Below, in pieces: positions 26,053 through 34,845 of a stretch of 64,000 nucleotides of DNA. The stretch is from Corynebacterium stercoris (GTDB taxonomy: Bacteria > Actinomycetota > Actinomycetes > Mycobacteriales > Mycobacteriaceae): NCBI RefSeq assembly GCF_024160105.1, contig NZ_JAMFTQ010000003.1, positions 124,001 to 188,000 of the forward strand, in the 5' to 3' direction. A program made the translations under genes and the position numbers. The number at the start of each line of letters is the position of its first letter. The stretch's first letter is position 1. The notes beneath the pieces were generated by a model. That model worked only from the letters and a program-made list of their open reading frames with translations. It was not told where the DNA came from and searched no databases.

Positions 26053-27195
26053 ATGGCTACTACGCACTCCCCCATCACAGAAGCTGCCGTCCTGGACGCA
26101 CTCGCGCGCGTCGAGGACCCGGAAATCGGCAAACCCATCACCGAGCTCGGCATGGTCGACCAGGTCACCGTGAACGAGAGCGGCGATGTCGCCGCCACTA
26201 TCCTGCTCACCATCGCCGGCTGCCCGATGCGCGAGACCATCGAGCGCAACGTCCGCGCCGTGCTCGAGGAACTCCCCGGCGTCGGCAAGGTCGACATCAC
26301 GCTCGGCTCCATGACCGACGAGCAGCGCCGCGCCCTCTCCGAGAAGCTCCGCGGCGAGCAGACCGGCCCGGTCATCCCCTTCGCCGACCCGGACACGCGC
26401 ACCCGCGTCTTCGCCGTCGCGTCCGGCAAGGGCGGCGTGGGTAAATCCTCGATGACGGTGAACCTCGCCACCGCGATGGCCGCGCAGGGCCTCACCGTCG
26501 GCATCGTCGACGCCGACATCTACGGCCACTCCATCCCTGGCCTCATGGGCTCCGCGGACAAGGGGCCCACGCTTGTCGACGACATGATCATGCCCCCCAT
26601 CACCCACAACGTGCGCCACATCTCCATCGGCCAGTTCGTGGAGGGCAACGCACCGATCGTGTGGCGCGGCCCGATGCTCACCCGCGCGATCCAGCAGTTC
26701 CTCGCCGACGTCTACTGGGGCGACCTCGACGTCCTATTCATGGATCTGCCGCCCGGCACCGGCGACGTGGCCATCACCGTGGCGCAGCTCGTGCCTAACG
26801 CGGAGCTGATCATCGTCACCACACCGCAGGCCGCGGCCGCCGAGGTCGCGGAGCGCGCCGGCACCATCGCGCAGCAGACGAACCAGCGCATCGCGGGCGT
26901 GATCGAGAACATGGCGGGCCTCGCCATGCCGGACGGCACCACCATGCACGTCTTCGGCGAGGGCGGCGGCCAGCGCGTCGCCGACCGCCTCACCGCGCTC
27001 ACCGACTCGGACGTCCCGCTGCTCGGTTCCATCCCCCTCGACCCGACGCTGCGCGAGCATGGCGACGACGGCACCCCCGTCGTCATCGCCCAGCCCGAGT
27101 CGCCGGCGGCGCAGGCGGTGGAAGCGATCGTCGGCAAGCTCAAAGTGCGCCGCAATTCGCTCGCGGGCAAGAGCCTCGGCGTAACGCCGAGCTAG
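26053..27195 (+). CDS. mrp: Iron-sulfur cluster carrier Mrp/ApbC (Nbp35 family)
   Basis: The product of 380 residues has an N-terminal MIP18/DUF59 domain (about 10-95, including the AGCP motif) and a P-loop ATPase domain with the deviant Walker A GKGGVGKSS near 130 and Walker B MDLPPGTGD. The family binds and transfers Fe-S clusters to apoproteins in the cytoplasm. The C-terminal CxxC found in some relatives is not visible, as in many actinobacterial homologues. ATG 26053 follows a TATACT -10 box; a TTG at 26041 is in frame but overlaps the box. The stop overlaps the stop of convergent tatB by four bases. Confidence 0.93.
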   Translation: MATTHSPITEAAVLDALARVEDPEIGKPITELGMVDQVTVNESGDVAATILLTIAGCPMRETIERNVRAVLEELPGVGKVDITLGSMTDEQRRALSEKLRGEQTGPVIPFADPDTRTRVFAVASGKGGVGKSSMTVNLATAMAAQGLTVGIVDADIYGHSIPGLMGSADKGPTLVDDMIMPPITHNVRHISIGQFVEGNAPIVWRGPMLTRAIQQFLADVYWGDLDVLFMDLPPGTGDVAITVAQLVPNAELIIVTTPQAAAAEVAERAGTIAQQTNQRIAGVIENMAGLAMPDGTTMHVFGEGGGQRVADRLTALTDSDVPLLGSIPLDPTLREHGDDGTPVVIAQPESPAAQAVEAIVGKLKVRRNSLAGKSLGVTPS

Positions 27196-27623
27196 AGCAC
27201 GTCTTCCCAGTTGAAGCCCGCGCGCTTCGGCTCCTCCGGGGCCGGCGCGGGTGCCGACGCACGCTTGTTCCGCGCAGGCGCCGGACGCGGGCCCGACGGG
27301 GTCGGCTGATCCTCGTCCGCCAGCGCGCGGCGCGGATCGAAGCTCTCCAGGTATTCCTCGTCGCCATCGAAGAGCAGCGAGGACACCGCGCGGGCGGGCC
27401 CCATCGCCGCGTACTTGGACACGGTGTCCAGCGGCTTGCGGAACTCCTCGAACTCCTCCAGTTCGCCGTTGAGCTCGCGCTTCGCGTTCGCGATGCCCTT
27501 GCGCGCGGCGTAAATCGCGGCGCGCACATCCTCGATCACGGCGGGCAGGCGCTCCGGGCCGATCACAATCAGCCCGATGATCAGGATGAGGAAAAACTCA
27601 AACCATCCGAAGCTGGAAAACAC
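27192..27623 (-). CDS. tatB: Twin-arginine translocase subunit TatB
   Basis: The 143-residue protein starts with a short N-terminal transmembrane helix, MFSSFGWFEFFLILIIGL, followed by the family motif VIGPERLP and an amphipathic helix. A Pro/Ala-rich acidic tail forms the rest. TatB, with TatC, recognises twin-arginine signal peptides for export of folded proteins. It lies 10 bases after the anti-sigma factor gene and probably shares its transcript, linking export to the envelope-stress regulon. The last four bases overlap the 3' end of convergent mrp. Confidence 0.92.
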   Translation of the reverse strand: MFSSFGWFEFFLILIIGLIVIGPERLPAVIEDVRAAIYAARKGIANAKRELNGELEEFEEFRKPLDTVSKYAAMGPARAVSSLLFDGDEEYLESFDPRRALADEDQPTPSGPRPAPARNKRASAPAPAPEEPKRAGFNWEDVL

Positions 27624-27633
27624 CTACGTCACC

Positions 27634-27975
27634 CTACCCCCGGCGCCGTAGCGACTTCAGGGCGGACTCCATTTTGCGCAGCAGATCCGGCTGATCCCCC
27701 GCCGGGCGCGGCGGCTTGATGGCGCACTTGCGACCCGCCGGCACGTCCTCGTCGCGCAGCTGAGCCAGGCGATCCACCAGCGAGCGCGGCGCGCGCACCT
27801 CGTCCTGGCACCCGCGGACGCGCTCGGCGGCGCCGCGCTGCGCCACCACCTCATCGTGGCACTCGGGGCACTGCGCGATGTGGTCCTGCGCGCGGCGCGC
27901 AGCCGACGGGGACAACTCCTCATCGACGAAAGCAGCTACCGCCTCCGCGCTCAAATGCTCCGTTGATGCGAACAC
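27634..27975 (-). CDS. Zinc-containing anti-sigma factor for SigE (CseE/RseA type)
   Basis: The 113-residue protein begins with helices matching the ZAS-type anti-sigma domain: LSAEAVAAFVDEELSPSAARR followed by HIAQCPECHDE, the H-x3-C-x2-C zinc motif. There is no transmembrane segment, so it acts in the cytoplasm. By its position directly downstream of sigE it should sequester that sigma factor, as CseE does in C. glutamicum. The GTG start at 27975 follows a strong AAAGGAGG site. The C-terminus is basic, ending LKSLRRRG. Confidence 0.9.
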   Translation of the reverse strand: MFASTEHLSAEAVAAFVDEELSPSAARRAQDHIAQCPECHDEVVAQRGAAERVRGCQDEVRAPRSLVDRLAQLRDEDVPAGRKCAIKPPRPAGDQPDLLRKMESALKSLRRRG

Positions 27976-28022
27976 CGCGCGCCTCCTTTCAGCAATGCGA
28001 CCCAGGCTACTCCTGTGCAGGT

Positions 28023-28625
28023 CTAACGGGTGCGCAGCAGCTCCTTCGCGGCCGTGTCGTACAGCGCCTGGGCTTCCAGCGACTCGCGCAGCTGCGTCCG
28101 GCCGCGGTGGATACGCGAGCGCACCGTGCCCATCTTCACATCGAGGGTCTCGGCGATCTCCTCGTACGTCATACCGACAACGTCACAGAGCACCACCGCG
28201 ACGCGGAACTCGGGGCTCAACTCGTCCAGCGCGCGCTGCAGCGCCGGGTCCAGCGTCGTCGAAGCGACTGCCTGCTCCGGCGTGGGGCCGGGGCCGAGGA
28301 CGCGCTCGTAATCCTCCGGCAGCTCCTCCATCCGGATCTTGGAGCGGTGGCGCACCATGTCCAGAAACAGGTTCGTGGTGATGCGGTGCAGCCAGCCCTC
28401 GAACGTGCCCGGCTGGTAGTCCTTCAGGTTGCGGAAGACGCGCATGAACGTCTCCTGCGTGAGGTCTTCGGCATCGTGCTGGTTGCCGGCGAGGCGGAAC
28501 GCCAGCCGGTAGACGCTGTCCGCGTGCTCGGCCACGAGCTCTGCCCACGACGGCATCTCGCCGTGTCCGGCATCGAAGGCGGCGGTGCCGGTGAGGGGCT
28601 CGGCGGGCGCGGACTCGACAGTCAT
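28023..28625 (-). CDS. sigE: ECF RNA polymerase sigma factor SigE
   Basis: The 200-residue protein has the two core regions of group-4 sigma factors. Region 2 contains [21 protein letters not shown], and region 4 contains [19 protein letters not shown] followed by the recognition helix [16 protein letters not shown]. It directs transcription of envelope-stress genes and is released when the downstream anti-sigma factor loses zinc or is degraded. The order sigE, anti-sigma, tatB is as in other corynebacteria. ATG 28625 begins a 38-residue N-terminal extension before region 2. Confidence 0.95.
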   Translation of the reverse strand: MTVESAPAEPLTGTAAFDAGHGEMPSWAELVAEHADSVYRLAFRLAGNQHDAEDLTQETFMRVFRNLKDYQPGTFEGWLHRITTNLFLDMVRHRSKIRMEELPEDYERVLGPGPTPEQAVASTTLDPALQRALDELSPEFRVAVVLCDVVGMTYEEIAETLDVKMGTVRSRIHRGRTQLRESLEAQALYDTAAKELLRTR

Positions 28626-28722
28626 GCCCGAAATTGTGGCAGATCAACATCCACCGGACCAACTAACGGCCTGGGAAGTGCCTGTGCATTGCGAGTCGGC
28701 CCGATGAGAACCCGGCGGCGAC

Positions 28723-28728
28723 TATGCT
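28723..28728 (+). promoter_or_regulatory. -10 box TATGCT of the O-methyltransferase gene
   Basis: TATGCT ends seven bases before GTG 28736, which would make the mRNA leaderless. ATG 28724 overlaps the box and is therefore an unlikely start. Confidence 0.5.
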
Positions 28729-28735
28729 GAAACGC

Positions 28736-29416
28736 GTGAGTGAGACCGCGTTTTCCCAAATGACCGCCTTCATCAACGAGCGCAACGGCTCCCAGGCCCA
28801 ATTCACCGAGGAGTTCCGTGAGGGCCTCAGCCACGCCCACGTCGAGGCGGAGGAAAACGGGGTGCGCGCGCCGTCCGTGATCGTCGGCACGCTGCTGAGC
28901 GCGCTCGCGGCGGCGCACCCGGCGGGGGCGGCGAGCCAGGGTGCGGTCGCCGTGACGCCGGCGGCAGGCGTCGTCGGCCTGCACATCCTCCGCGGCCTGC
29001 CTGCGAAAGCGACGCTGACCTGCATCGAGCCCGAGGCCGCGCTGCAGGCCGAGGCGAAGGCCGCGTTCAAGCTCGGCGGCTACGCGGCCTCCCGCGCGCG
29101 CTTCCTCACCGCCCGCCCGCTCGACGTGATGGGCAGGCTCGCCAACGGCGCGTACCAGCTGGTGTACGCAGACGTCGCGCCGCTGGAGCTGCCCGCGCTG
29201 ATCGACGTCGCGTGGCCGCTCCTCACCCCGGGCGGCACCCTCGTCATCGCCGATTCGCTGCTCGACGGCACCGTTGCCGACCCCTCGCGGCGCGACCGCG
29301 AAACAGAAGCAGCGCGTGAGGCGGATGTCCGCCTCGACGCGCTCGCTGCCGATACCGGTGCCGTGGTCAGCCGCCTGCCCCTCGACGGCGGCCTGACCTT
29401 GGTGACGAAGCGGTAG
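28736..29416 (+). CDS. O-methyltransferase-like protein
   Basis: The product of 226 residues has the layout of class-I SAM-dependent O-methyltransferases of the catechol/caffeoyl-CoA group. A helical N-terminus is followed by AVTPAAGVVGLHILRGLP, LTCIEPEA for the SAM-ribose acid and YQLVYADVAPLE. The glycine-rich SAM loop is less canonical than usual, so cofactor binding should be tested. Corynebacteria and mycobacteria keep this gene next to and divergent from sigE. GTG 28736 is chosen because of the -10 spacing. Its stop directly abuts that of convergent glgC. The physiological substrate is unknown. Confidence 0.85.
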   Translation: MSETAFSQMTAFINERNGSQAQFTEEFREGLSHAHVEAEENGVRAPSVIVGTLLSALAAAHPAGAASQGAVAVTPAAGVVGLHILRGLPAKATLTCIEPEAALQAEAKAAFKLGGYAASRARFLTARPLDVMGRLANGAYQLVYADVAPLELPALIDVAWPLLTPGGTLVIADSLLDGTVADPSRRDRETEAAREADVRLDALAADTGAVVSRLPLDGGLTLVTKR

Positions 29417-30634
29417 CTACACCACTTCGTTCTTGCCCACGACCACGACGCCGCCGTCGGAGACGGTGTAGCGGGTGCGGTCGCGCTCCAGGTCCACGCC
29501 GATGATTTCGCCGTCGGAGACGTAGACGTTCTTGTCCAGGATGGCGTGGCGCACCACGGCGCCCTTGCCCACGCGCACGCCCGGCAGGAGCACGGAACCC
29601 TCGACGGTCGCGCCCTCCTCGACGCGCACGTCGGTGGAAAGCACGGAGTTGCGCACCGTCGCGCCGGAGACGATCGAGCCGGACGCCACGATGGACTCCG
29701 CCGCAATGCCGCCCAGCACGAACTTCGCCGGCGGGAGGTTGCTGTCCTCGGTGGAGTGGATCGGCCACGCCTTGTTGTAGAGGTTGAAGATCGGGTGGGA
29801 GGAAATGAGGTCCATGTGGGCCTCGTAGAAGGAGTCGATGGTACCTACGTCGCGCCAGTAACCCTTGTCGCGCTCCGTGGCACCCGGGACCTCGTTGCCG
29901 GAGAAGTCGTAGACGTTGGCCTCGCCCTTGGACACGAAGTACGGGATGATGTCGCCGCCCATGTCGTGCGCCGAGTCCTCGTTCTGCTCATCCTCCAACA
30001 GCGCCTGGATCAGCGCCTCGGTAGAGAACACGTAGTTGCCCATGGACGCGTAGGTCATCTCCGGGTCATCCGGGGTGCCCGGCGGGTCGGCCGGCTTCTC
30101 CAGGAACTCGGTGATGGTGCCGTCGTCGTCAGCCTGGATGCAGCCGAACGCGGTCGCCTCGGCGCGCGGGACGCGGATGCCCGCGACGGTCGCGGCCTTG
30201 CCGGAGGCGATGTGGTCCTCCACCATCTGCGACGGGTCCATGCGGTAGACGTGGTCCGCGCCGAAAACGAGGACGTAGTCCGGCATATCGTCGTAGATCA
30301 GGTTCAGGGACTGCACAATCGCGTCCGCCGAGCCGTTGTACCAGCGCTTGCCGCGGCGCTGCTGCGCCGGCACGGAGGCGATGTACTGCGGCGTCGGGCC
30401 CGACACGTTCCACGCGGTGGCGACGTGGCGGTCCAGCGAGTGGGACTTGTACTGCGTCAGCACGGCGATGCGCATGTAGCCCGCGTTGACGAGATTGGAA
30501 AGCACGAAGTCGATGAGGCGGTAGTTACCGCCGAACGGGACCGCCGGCTTGGCGCGGTCCGCGGTGAGGGGGAACAGACGCTTCCCCTCACCGCCAGCGA
30601 GGACGATGGCAAGGACTCGAGGCTGACTCTTCAT
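29417..30634 (-). CDS. glgC: Glucose-1-phosphate adenylyltransferase
   Basis: The 405-residue cytoplasmic enzyme makes ADP-glucose from glucose-1-phosphate and ATP, the committed step of bacterial glycogen synthesis. The N-terminal pyrophosphorylase motif [12 protein letters not shown] (near residues 13-24), the substrate loop [10 protein letters not shown] and the [10 protein letters not shown] motif are intact. The C-terminus is a left-handed beta-helix with hexapeptide-like repeats. It diverges from glgA over 145 bases, the usual corynebacterial arrangement, and its start is ATG 30634. Allosteric control by sugar phosphates is expected from the family. Confidence 0.96.
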   Translation of the reverse strand: MKSQPRVLAIVLAGGEGKRLFPLTADRAKPAVPFGGNYRLIDFVLSNLVNAGYMRIAVLTQYKSHSLDRHVATAWNVSGPTPQYIASVPAQQRRGKRWYNGSADAIVQSLNLIYDDMPDYVLVFGADHVYRMDPSQMVEDHIASGKAATVAGIRVPRAEATAFGCIQADDDGTITEFLEKPADPPGTPDDPEMTYASMGNYVFSTEALIQALLEDEQNEDSAHDMGGDIIPYFVSKGEANVYDFSGNEVPGATERDKGYWRDVGTIDSFYEAHMDLISSHPIFNLYNKAWPIHSTEDSNLPPAKFVLGGIAAESIVASGSIVSGATVRNSVLSTDVRVEEGATVEGSVLLPGVRVGKGAVVRHAILDKNVYVSDGEIIGVDLERDRTRYTVSDGGVVVVGKNEVV

Positions 30635-30779
30635 ACCCGCCAGCGTATTGAAAGAAGCTCTGGTGCGCAGGGCATTTATCCGCCTGCACCTTATGCGGGG
30701 GTATGCGTGCCGACGTTCGCAGACACACGCCGCTCAAGGTTCGTGCAGCGCGGAATGAACGTCACTAAGCTCGGCGGAT

Positions 30780-31940
30780 ATGAGAGTCGGAATGATGACC
30801 AGAGAGTACCCGCCGGAGATTTACGGCGGTGCGGGCGTGCACGTCACCGAGCTGACCAGGTTCATGCGCGACATCGTCGATGTCGATGTCCACTGCATGG
30901 GCGCCCCGCGCGACGAAGCCAACGTCTACGTGCACGGCGTGGACCCGGAGCTGGAGAACGCGAACGGCGCCATTAAGACCCTCTCCACCGGCCTGCGCAT
31001 GGCGAACGCCGCCACCGGCCTCGATGTCGTCCACTCCCACACCTGGTACTCCGGTTTGGGCGGCCACCTCACTGGCCTGCTGTACGACATTCCGCACGTG
31101 GTCACCGCCCACTCGCTGGAGCCGGACCGCCCGTGGAAGCGCGAGCAGCTCGGCGGCGGCTACGACATTTCGTCGTGGAGCGAGAAGAACGCGATGGAGC
31201 ACGCCGACGCCGTTATCGCGGTGTCCTCCGGCATGAAGGACGCGATCCTGCGCGCCTACCCGCGCATCGACGCGGACAAGGTGCACGTGGTACTCAACGG
31301 CATCGACCCGGAGCGCTGGTTCCCGGAGACCGGCACCATCGCCGAGGAGCTCGGCGTGGACACCTCCCGCCCGGTTGCGTCGTTTGTCGGCCGCATTACC
31401 CGCCAGAAGGGTGTCCCCCACTTGCTCAAGGCGGCGCAGCACTTCGACGAGGACATCCAGCTGATCCTCTGCGCCGGCGCCCCCGACACGCCGGAGATCG
31501 CCGAGGAGACCAACGCACTGGTTGAGCAGCTGCGCGCCGAGCGCGACGGCGTCTTCTGGGTCCAGGACATGCTGCCGCCGGAGCGCATCCGCGAGGTCTA
31601 CTCCACGTCCGACGTCTTCGTCTGCCCCTCGATCTACGAGCCGCTGGGCATTGTCAACCTCGAGGCCATGGCGTGCGGCACCGCCGTCGTCGCCTCCCGC
31701 GTGGGCGGCATCCCGGAGGTCGTCGTCGACGGCACCACCGGCACGCTCGTGGATTACGACGAGAACGATCCGGAGACGTTCGAGCGCGGCATCGCCGAGG
31801 CTGTGAATGCTGTGGCGGCGGATAAGGAATCGTCGGCACGCATGGGTGACGCCGGTCGCGAGCGCGCCGTCTCCGACTTCTCCTGGGCCACCATCGCCCA
31901 GGAGACGGTGGACATTTACAAGAAACTGGGTGCGAGCTGA
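30780..31940 (+). CDS. glgA: Glycogen synthase, corynebacterial GT4 type
   Basis: The 386-residue glycosyltransferase has the GT4 fold: N-terminal REYPPEIYGGAGVHVTEL, central GRITRQKG, and the C-terminal donor-binding motif YEPLGIVNLEAMACGT with the E-x7-E signature. Actinobacterial GlgA/GlgM enzymes use ADP- or other nucleotide glucose to extend alpha-1,4-glucans or make maltose-1-phosphate; the exact product cannot be told here. TAAGCT (30766-30771) is a likely -10 box eight bases before ATG 30780, giving almost no leader. Its TGA overlaps the ATG of the GH32-like gene (TGATG), so the two are coupled. Confidence 0.93.
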   Translation: MRVGMMTREYPPEIYGGAGVHVTELTRFMRDIVDVDVHCMGAPRDEANVYVHGVDPELENANGAIKTLSTGLRMANAATGLDVVHSHTWYSGLGGHLTGLLYDIPHVVTAHSLEPDRPWKREQLGGGYDISSWSEKNAMEHADAVIAVSSGMKDAILRAYPRIDADKVHVVLNGIDPERWFPETGTIAEELGVDTSRPVASFVGRITRQKGVPHLLKAAQHFDEDIQLILCAGAPDTPEIAEETNALVEQLRAERDGVFWVQDMLPPERIREVYSTSDVFVCPSIYEPLGIVNLEAMACGTAVVASRVGGIPEVVVDGTTGTLVDYDENDPETFERGIAEAVNAVAADKESSARMGDAGRERAVSDFSWATIAQETVDIYKKLGAS

Positions 31941-33358
31941 TGGCGGTGTTGCGACCGGAACTGCACGTTACTGCCGACGACGGCATTCTCGAAGGCCCCG
32001 CCGGCGTGATTCGCCTGGGCAAGGAGGGCGAGCGCGTCTGGCACATGTTCTACCAGTACAAGCCCGCCCCCGGTGGGGCGAGCCGCTGGGGCCACCACGC
32101 GAGCGAGGACGACCCGTTCAGCTGGTACGAGTGCAACGACGCCATCGTGCCGGTGGACGGCGAGACGCAGGTGCGGGCAGGCGCCGTAGTCGGCGGTGAG
32201 GCTGCCGACGGCGGCGTGGACATGTACTTCACCTCCGTCAGCGAGGCCGGCAACCAGATCAAGCTCGCGCGCGTCGCAGACGTGGACGAGCTGTGCGACG
32301 ATCTCGACGACGACCTCGACGTGTCCGCGGCGGCCGAGCGCCTCGACATCACCATCGAGGGTGCCGGCGAGTGGACCAACTTCCGCTCCCCCTGCGTGAT
32401 CCCGGGCTGGTTCGCGCTCGGCGACCGCAACGAGGGACACCAGGGCTGGCTCATGCTCGCCGTCGCCGGCGGCACCGATGCCCCGAAGCCCGTCGTGCTC
32501 AGCTCCGCCGACGGCCGCAGCTGGACGTTCGAGGGTCCGCTCGAGTTCGACGGCGACCCGGGCATCGAGCTCGACGAGACACTGGTGGCACCGCGCCTCG
32601 TACGCCTGCGCGACCAGGTGGATGGCAAGATCTACGACGTGCTCTTCCTCACCATCGAGCGCGACAACAAGGACTACTCCAGCTACATCATCGGCCGCCT
32701 GGAGGGCAACACTTTCACGGTGGTCACGCCGAGCCAGCTGTTCGACCACGGCCACGACTTCACCCGTCCGCGCAACACCAACTACGCGCGCGACGTGGCG
32801 GATGAGCTGGTGCGCTACGAGCGCGCCTACATCTACGGTTTCATGACGGACTCCGGCCGCAACGGCGACCCGACCAGCGAGCCGAACTGGGAGCGCGAGG
32901 GCTGGGCCAACGCCCTGACCCTGCCGCGCCGCGTGACACTGCAGCACGGCCACCTCTACCAGGTGCCGGCACCGGGCCTGCCGAACGCGATCGACGAGGC
33001 CGAGCGCGCGCTGCTGTGGACCGCACTGTGCGAGATCCCGGACGGCTCCGAGATCGTCGCCGAGGTGGTCGAGGCCGACGGCAGCGTCGCGGTCCGCATC
33101 ACCCACGACGGCGAGCGGATTGAGCTGGACCGTTTCGACGGCTCCCCCAAGAGCGCCGCGCTTCACGACGACGACGAGGACAACATCACCGTCATCGTCG
33201 ACGGCTCCACCATCGAGGTGTACGCCGGCGGCGGCAGCGTCGTCATGTCCTCGCGCTTCTGGCCGGAGAACCCGGTCGCCGGGATCCGCGTGCGCACCAG
33301 CGGCGACGCGGCAATCCACAGCGAGTGGCGCCGCGGCCACACCACGCTGAATTTCTAG
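31940..33358 (+). CDS. GH32-family-like protein, probably catalytically inactive
   Basis: The 472-residue protein aligns along the beta-fructosidase (GH32) fold: RPELHVT at the N-terminus, FYQYKP, RWGHHAS, then a C-terminal beta-sandwich with VDGSTIEVYAGGG. All three catalytic acid positions are changed. The nucleophile motif NDPNG is EGPAG (Gly19), the RDP motif is RSP (Ser150), and the acid-base motif ECP is VAP (Val216). It should therefore not hydrolyse fructosides by the family mechanism. No signal peptide is present, so it is cytoplasmic. Translational coupling to glgA suggests a role as glucan- or fructan-binding partner or regulator of glycogen synthesis, which is inference. Confidence 0.85.
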   Translation: MAVLRPELHVTADDGILEGPAGVIRLGKEGERVWHMFYQYKPAPGGASRWGHHASEDDPFSWYECNDAIVPVDGETQVRAGAVVGGEAADGGVDMYFTSVSEAGNQIKLARVADVDELCDDLDDDLDVSAAAERLDITIEGAGEWTNFRSPCVIPGWFALGDRNEGHQGWLMLAVAGGTDAPKPVVLSSADGRSWTFEGPLEFDGDPGIELDETLVAPRLVRLRDQVDGKIYDVLFLTIERDNKDYSSYIIGRLEGNTFTVVTPSQLFDHGHDFTRPRNTNYARDVADELVRYERAYIYGFMTDSGRNGDPTSEPNWEREGWANALTLPRRVTLQHGHLYQVPAPGLPNAIDEAERALLWTALCEIPDGSEIVAEVVEADGSVAVRITHDGERIELDRFDGSPKSAALHDDDEDNITVIVDGSTIEVYAGGGSVVMSSRFWPENPVAGIRVRTSGDAAIHSEWRRGHTTLNF

Positions 33359-33361
33359 CGC

Positions 33362-34225
33362 CTACCCCTTGCGCAGGCGCACCAGCTGGGCGCGCGCGGT
33401 GACCTCCATGCGCTCCGGCAGCGCGGCGACGCGCTCCTGGAGCGTGGCCGGGTCCACGTGGCGCGCCGACGGGCTCATGCCCACCTGCGCCGCGATGGCC
33501 TCGCGCTCCAGCTGCATCGGGAACTCGATGAGCTCCGGCTCCCCGACCGGCACCAGGTGGCCCTCGGCCTGCTCCAGCATGCGCTCGAGTTTGCCCTGTT
33601 CAACGCCGAGAATGCCCAGGGGCTCGCGCAGCTCGTCCAGGTGGCCCTGGTCGGCGGTGAGGACGATGACTTCGCCGTCGTCGGCGAGCACGCGGCGGAA
33701 CTCGGCCGGGTTGCGCGGCGCGAACACGACGGTGATCGCGTGCACGGCGCTATCTCGCACCGGGATGCGCTCCCACACATCCGCAACCACGGCGCCGACG
33801 CGCGGGTGCGACTTTGCCAGGTGCTTCGCGGCCGGCACCGAGATGTCCAGGCCGATGCCGCGCGAGCCCTCGATCGAATCCAGCGTGTGCGCCAGGTAGT
33901 AGCCGGTGCCGGCGCCGACCTCAAGCACCACCGGCTCGTCGACTCCCGCGGCGGTGCGCTCCAGCACGTCCTCGACCGCAGCCGACACGCACTCAACGAA
34001 CGGCGCGAAGTAACCGTGCGACAGAAACGCCTCGCGGGACTGCACCATCTCGAGGGAATCGCCCTCGTGGTTCAGCCCCTTCCCGCCGGCGAGGGTGACG
34101 TAGCCCTGGCGGGCGACGTCGTAGGAGTGGCCGGACTCGGACACGAGGCGGGTGAAATCGTCCGCGCCCTGAAGCGGCGTGAGGTCAGCCGGGTCGGCGA
34201 GGACGTCCACAATGTGGTTAAGCAT
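33362..34225 (-). CDS. RlmA/TlrB-like 23S rRNA (guanine-N1) methyltransferase homologue
   Basis: The 287-residue protein has the RlmA architecture: an N-terminal segment with GHSYDVARQGYVTLAGG, then a SAM-dependent methyltransferase domain with VLEVGAGTGYYLAH (near residue 99) and FAPRNPAEFRRVL. The family methylates G745/G748 of 23S rRNA and, in TlrB, confers tylosin resistance. The zinc-binding cysteines normally found in the first 30 residues are all absent here, so RNA recognition may differ. ATG 34225. The stop is three bases from that of the convergent GH32-like gene. Confidence 0.85.
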   Translation of the reverse strand: MLNHIVDVLADPADLTPLQGADDFTRLVSESGHSYDVARQGYVTLAGGKGLNHEGDSLEMVQSREAFLSHGYFAPFVECVSAAVEDVLERTAAGVDEPVVLEVGAGTGYYLAHTLDSIEGSRGIGLDISVPAAKHLAKSHPRVGAVVADVWERIPVRDSAVHAITVVFAPRNPAEFRRVLADDGEVIVLTADQGHLDELREPLGILGVEQGKLERMLEQAEGHLVPVGEPELIEFPMQLEREAIAAQVGMSPSARHVDPATLQERVAALPERMEVTARAQLVRLRKG

Positions 34226-34300
34226 GTGGTGATAGTAGCGCAGCCCCGCGCCGGCGAGACAACGCCAGCGACGGGGCTGAGAAGTTAACGGGTGCGGAGG

Positions 34301-34468
34301 TTACTGGGCTGCGTCGAGCAGCAGCTGGCCGAGTTCGGCAGCTTCTTCCTTGCTCATCTCCACCACGAGGCGGCCGCCGCCGTCGGACGGGATGCGCATC
34401 ACGATCTTGCGGCTTTCCTCCACGGCCTCCATCGGGCCGTTACCGGTGCGCGGTTTCATTGCTGCCAT
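34301..34468 (-). CDS. DUF3117 small protein
   Basis: A 55-residue frame begins MAAMKPRTGNGPMEAVEESR and ends ELGQLLLDAAQ. It matches the very conserved actinobacterial DUF3117 family of short cytoplasmic proteins with unknown function. ATG 34468 follows AGGAGAGC. Its start lies 29 bases inside the 3' end of the DivIVA-like gene, so the two are translationally linked. The gene is too short to stand out among long open frames but its sequence is unmistakable. Confidence 0.9.
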   Translation of the reverse strand: MAAMKPRTGNGPMEAVEESRKIVMRIPSDGGGRLVVEMSKEEAAELGQLLLDAAQ

Positions 34469-34835
34469 GCGTCAGCTCTCCTTCACGTTCAACTTGCTCT
34501 TCCTCTAAGTCTACGCGGTTTTCGGCCGGCACATCCGCGGCGGCGGGAACGGCGATCTCGCGCTCCGCGCCCGCCTCGTACCCCGCCGGGTCCGCGCCGG
34601 TCAGCTGCGCGATGAGCGCATCGACCTGGTCCATGCGGTAGCCGCGGTGCACAACTTCGAGCTGGATTTTGTCGAACTCCCCCGCCTCGACCGCCGCGCG
34701 GTTGGCTTCCTTCACGTCAGCGGTCTCCATCATCGGCGGCAGCGCCTCGCCGCGGCCGAACACCCCGGCAAAGATCCAGACGCCGAGCACGCTGAACAGC
34801 ACCAGCGCGATGATGAGCATGATCCAGGAAAGCAT
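34440..34835 (-). CDS. Small membrane-anchored DivIVA-domain protein
   Basis: The product of 131 residues starts with a transmembrane helix, SWIMLIIALVLFSVLGVWIF, followed by a linker and a DivIVA-like signature, VVHRGYRMDQVDALIAQL, near residues 61-78. The C-terminal third is acidic and likely disordered. DivIVA domains bind curved membrane or polar sites; short versions next to gpgS and folP2 are common in Actinobacteria. ATG 34835 is used because the hydrophobic helix starts there; the longer open frame upstream runs into gpgS. Confidence 0.82.
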   Translation of the reverse strand: MLSWIMLIIALVLFSVLGVWIFAGVFGRGEALPPMMETADVKEANRAAVEAGEFDKIQLEVVHRGYRMDQVDALIAQLTGADPAGYEAGAEREIAVPAAADVPAENRVDLEEEQVEREGELTHGSNETAHR

Positions 34836-34845
34836 GGGGATCAGT

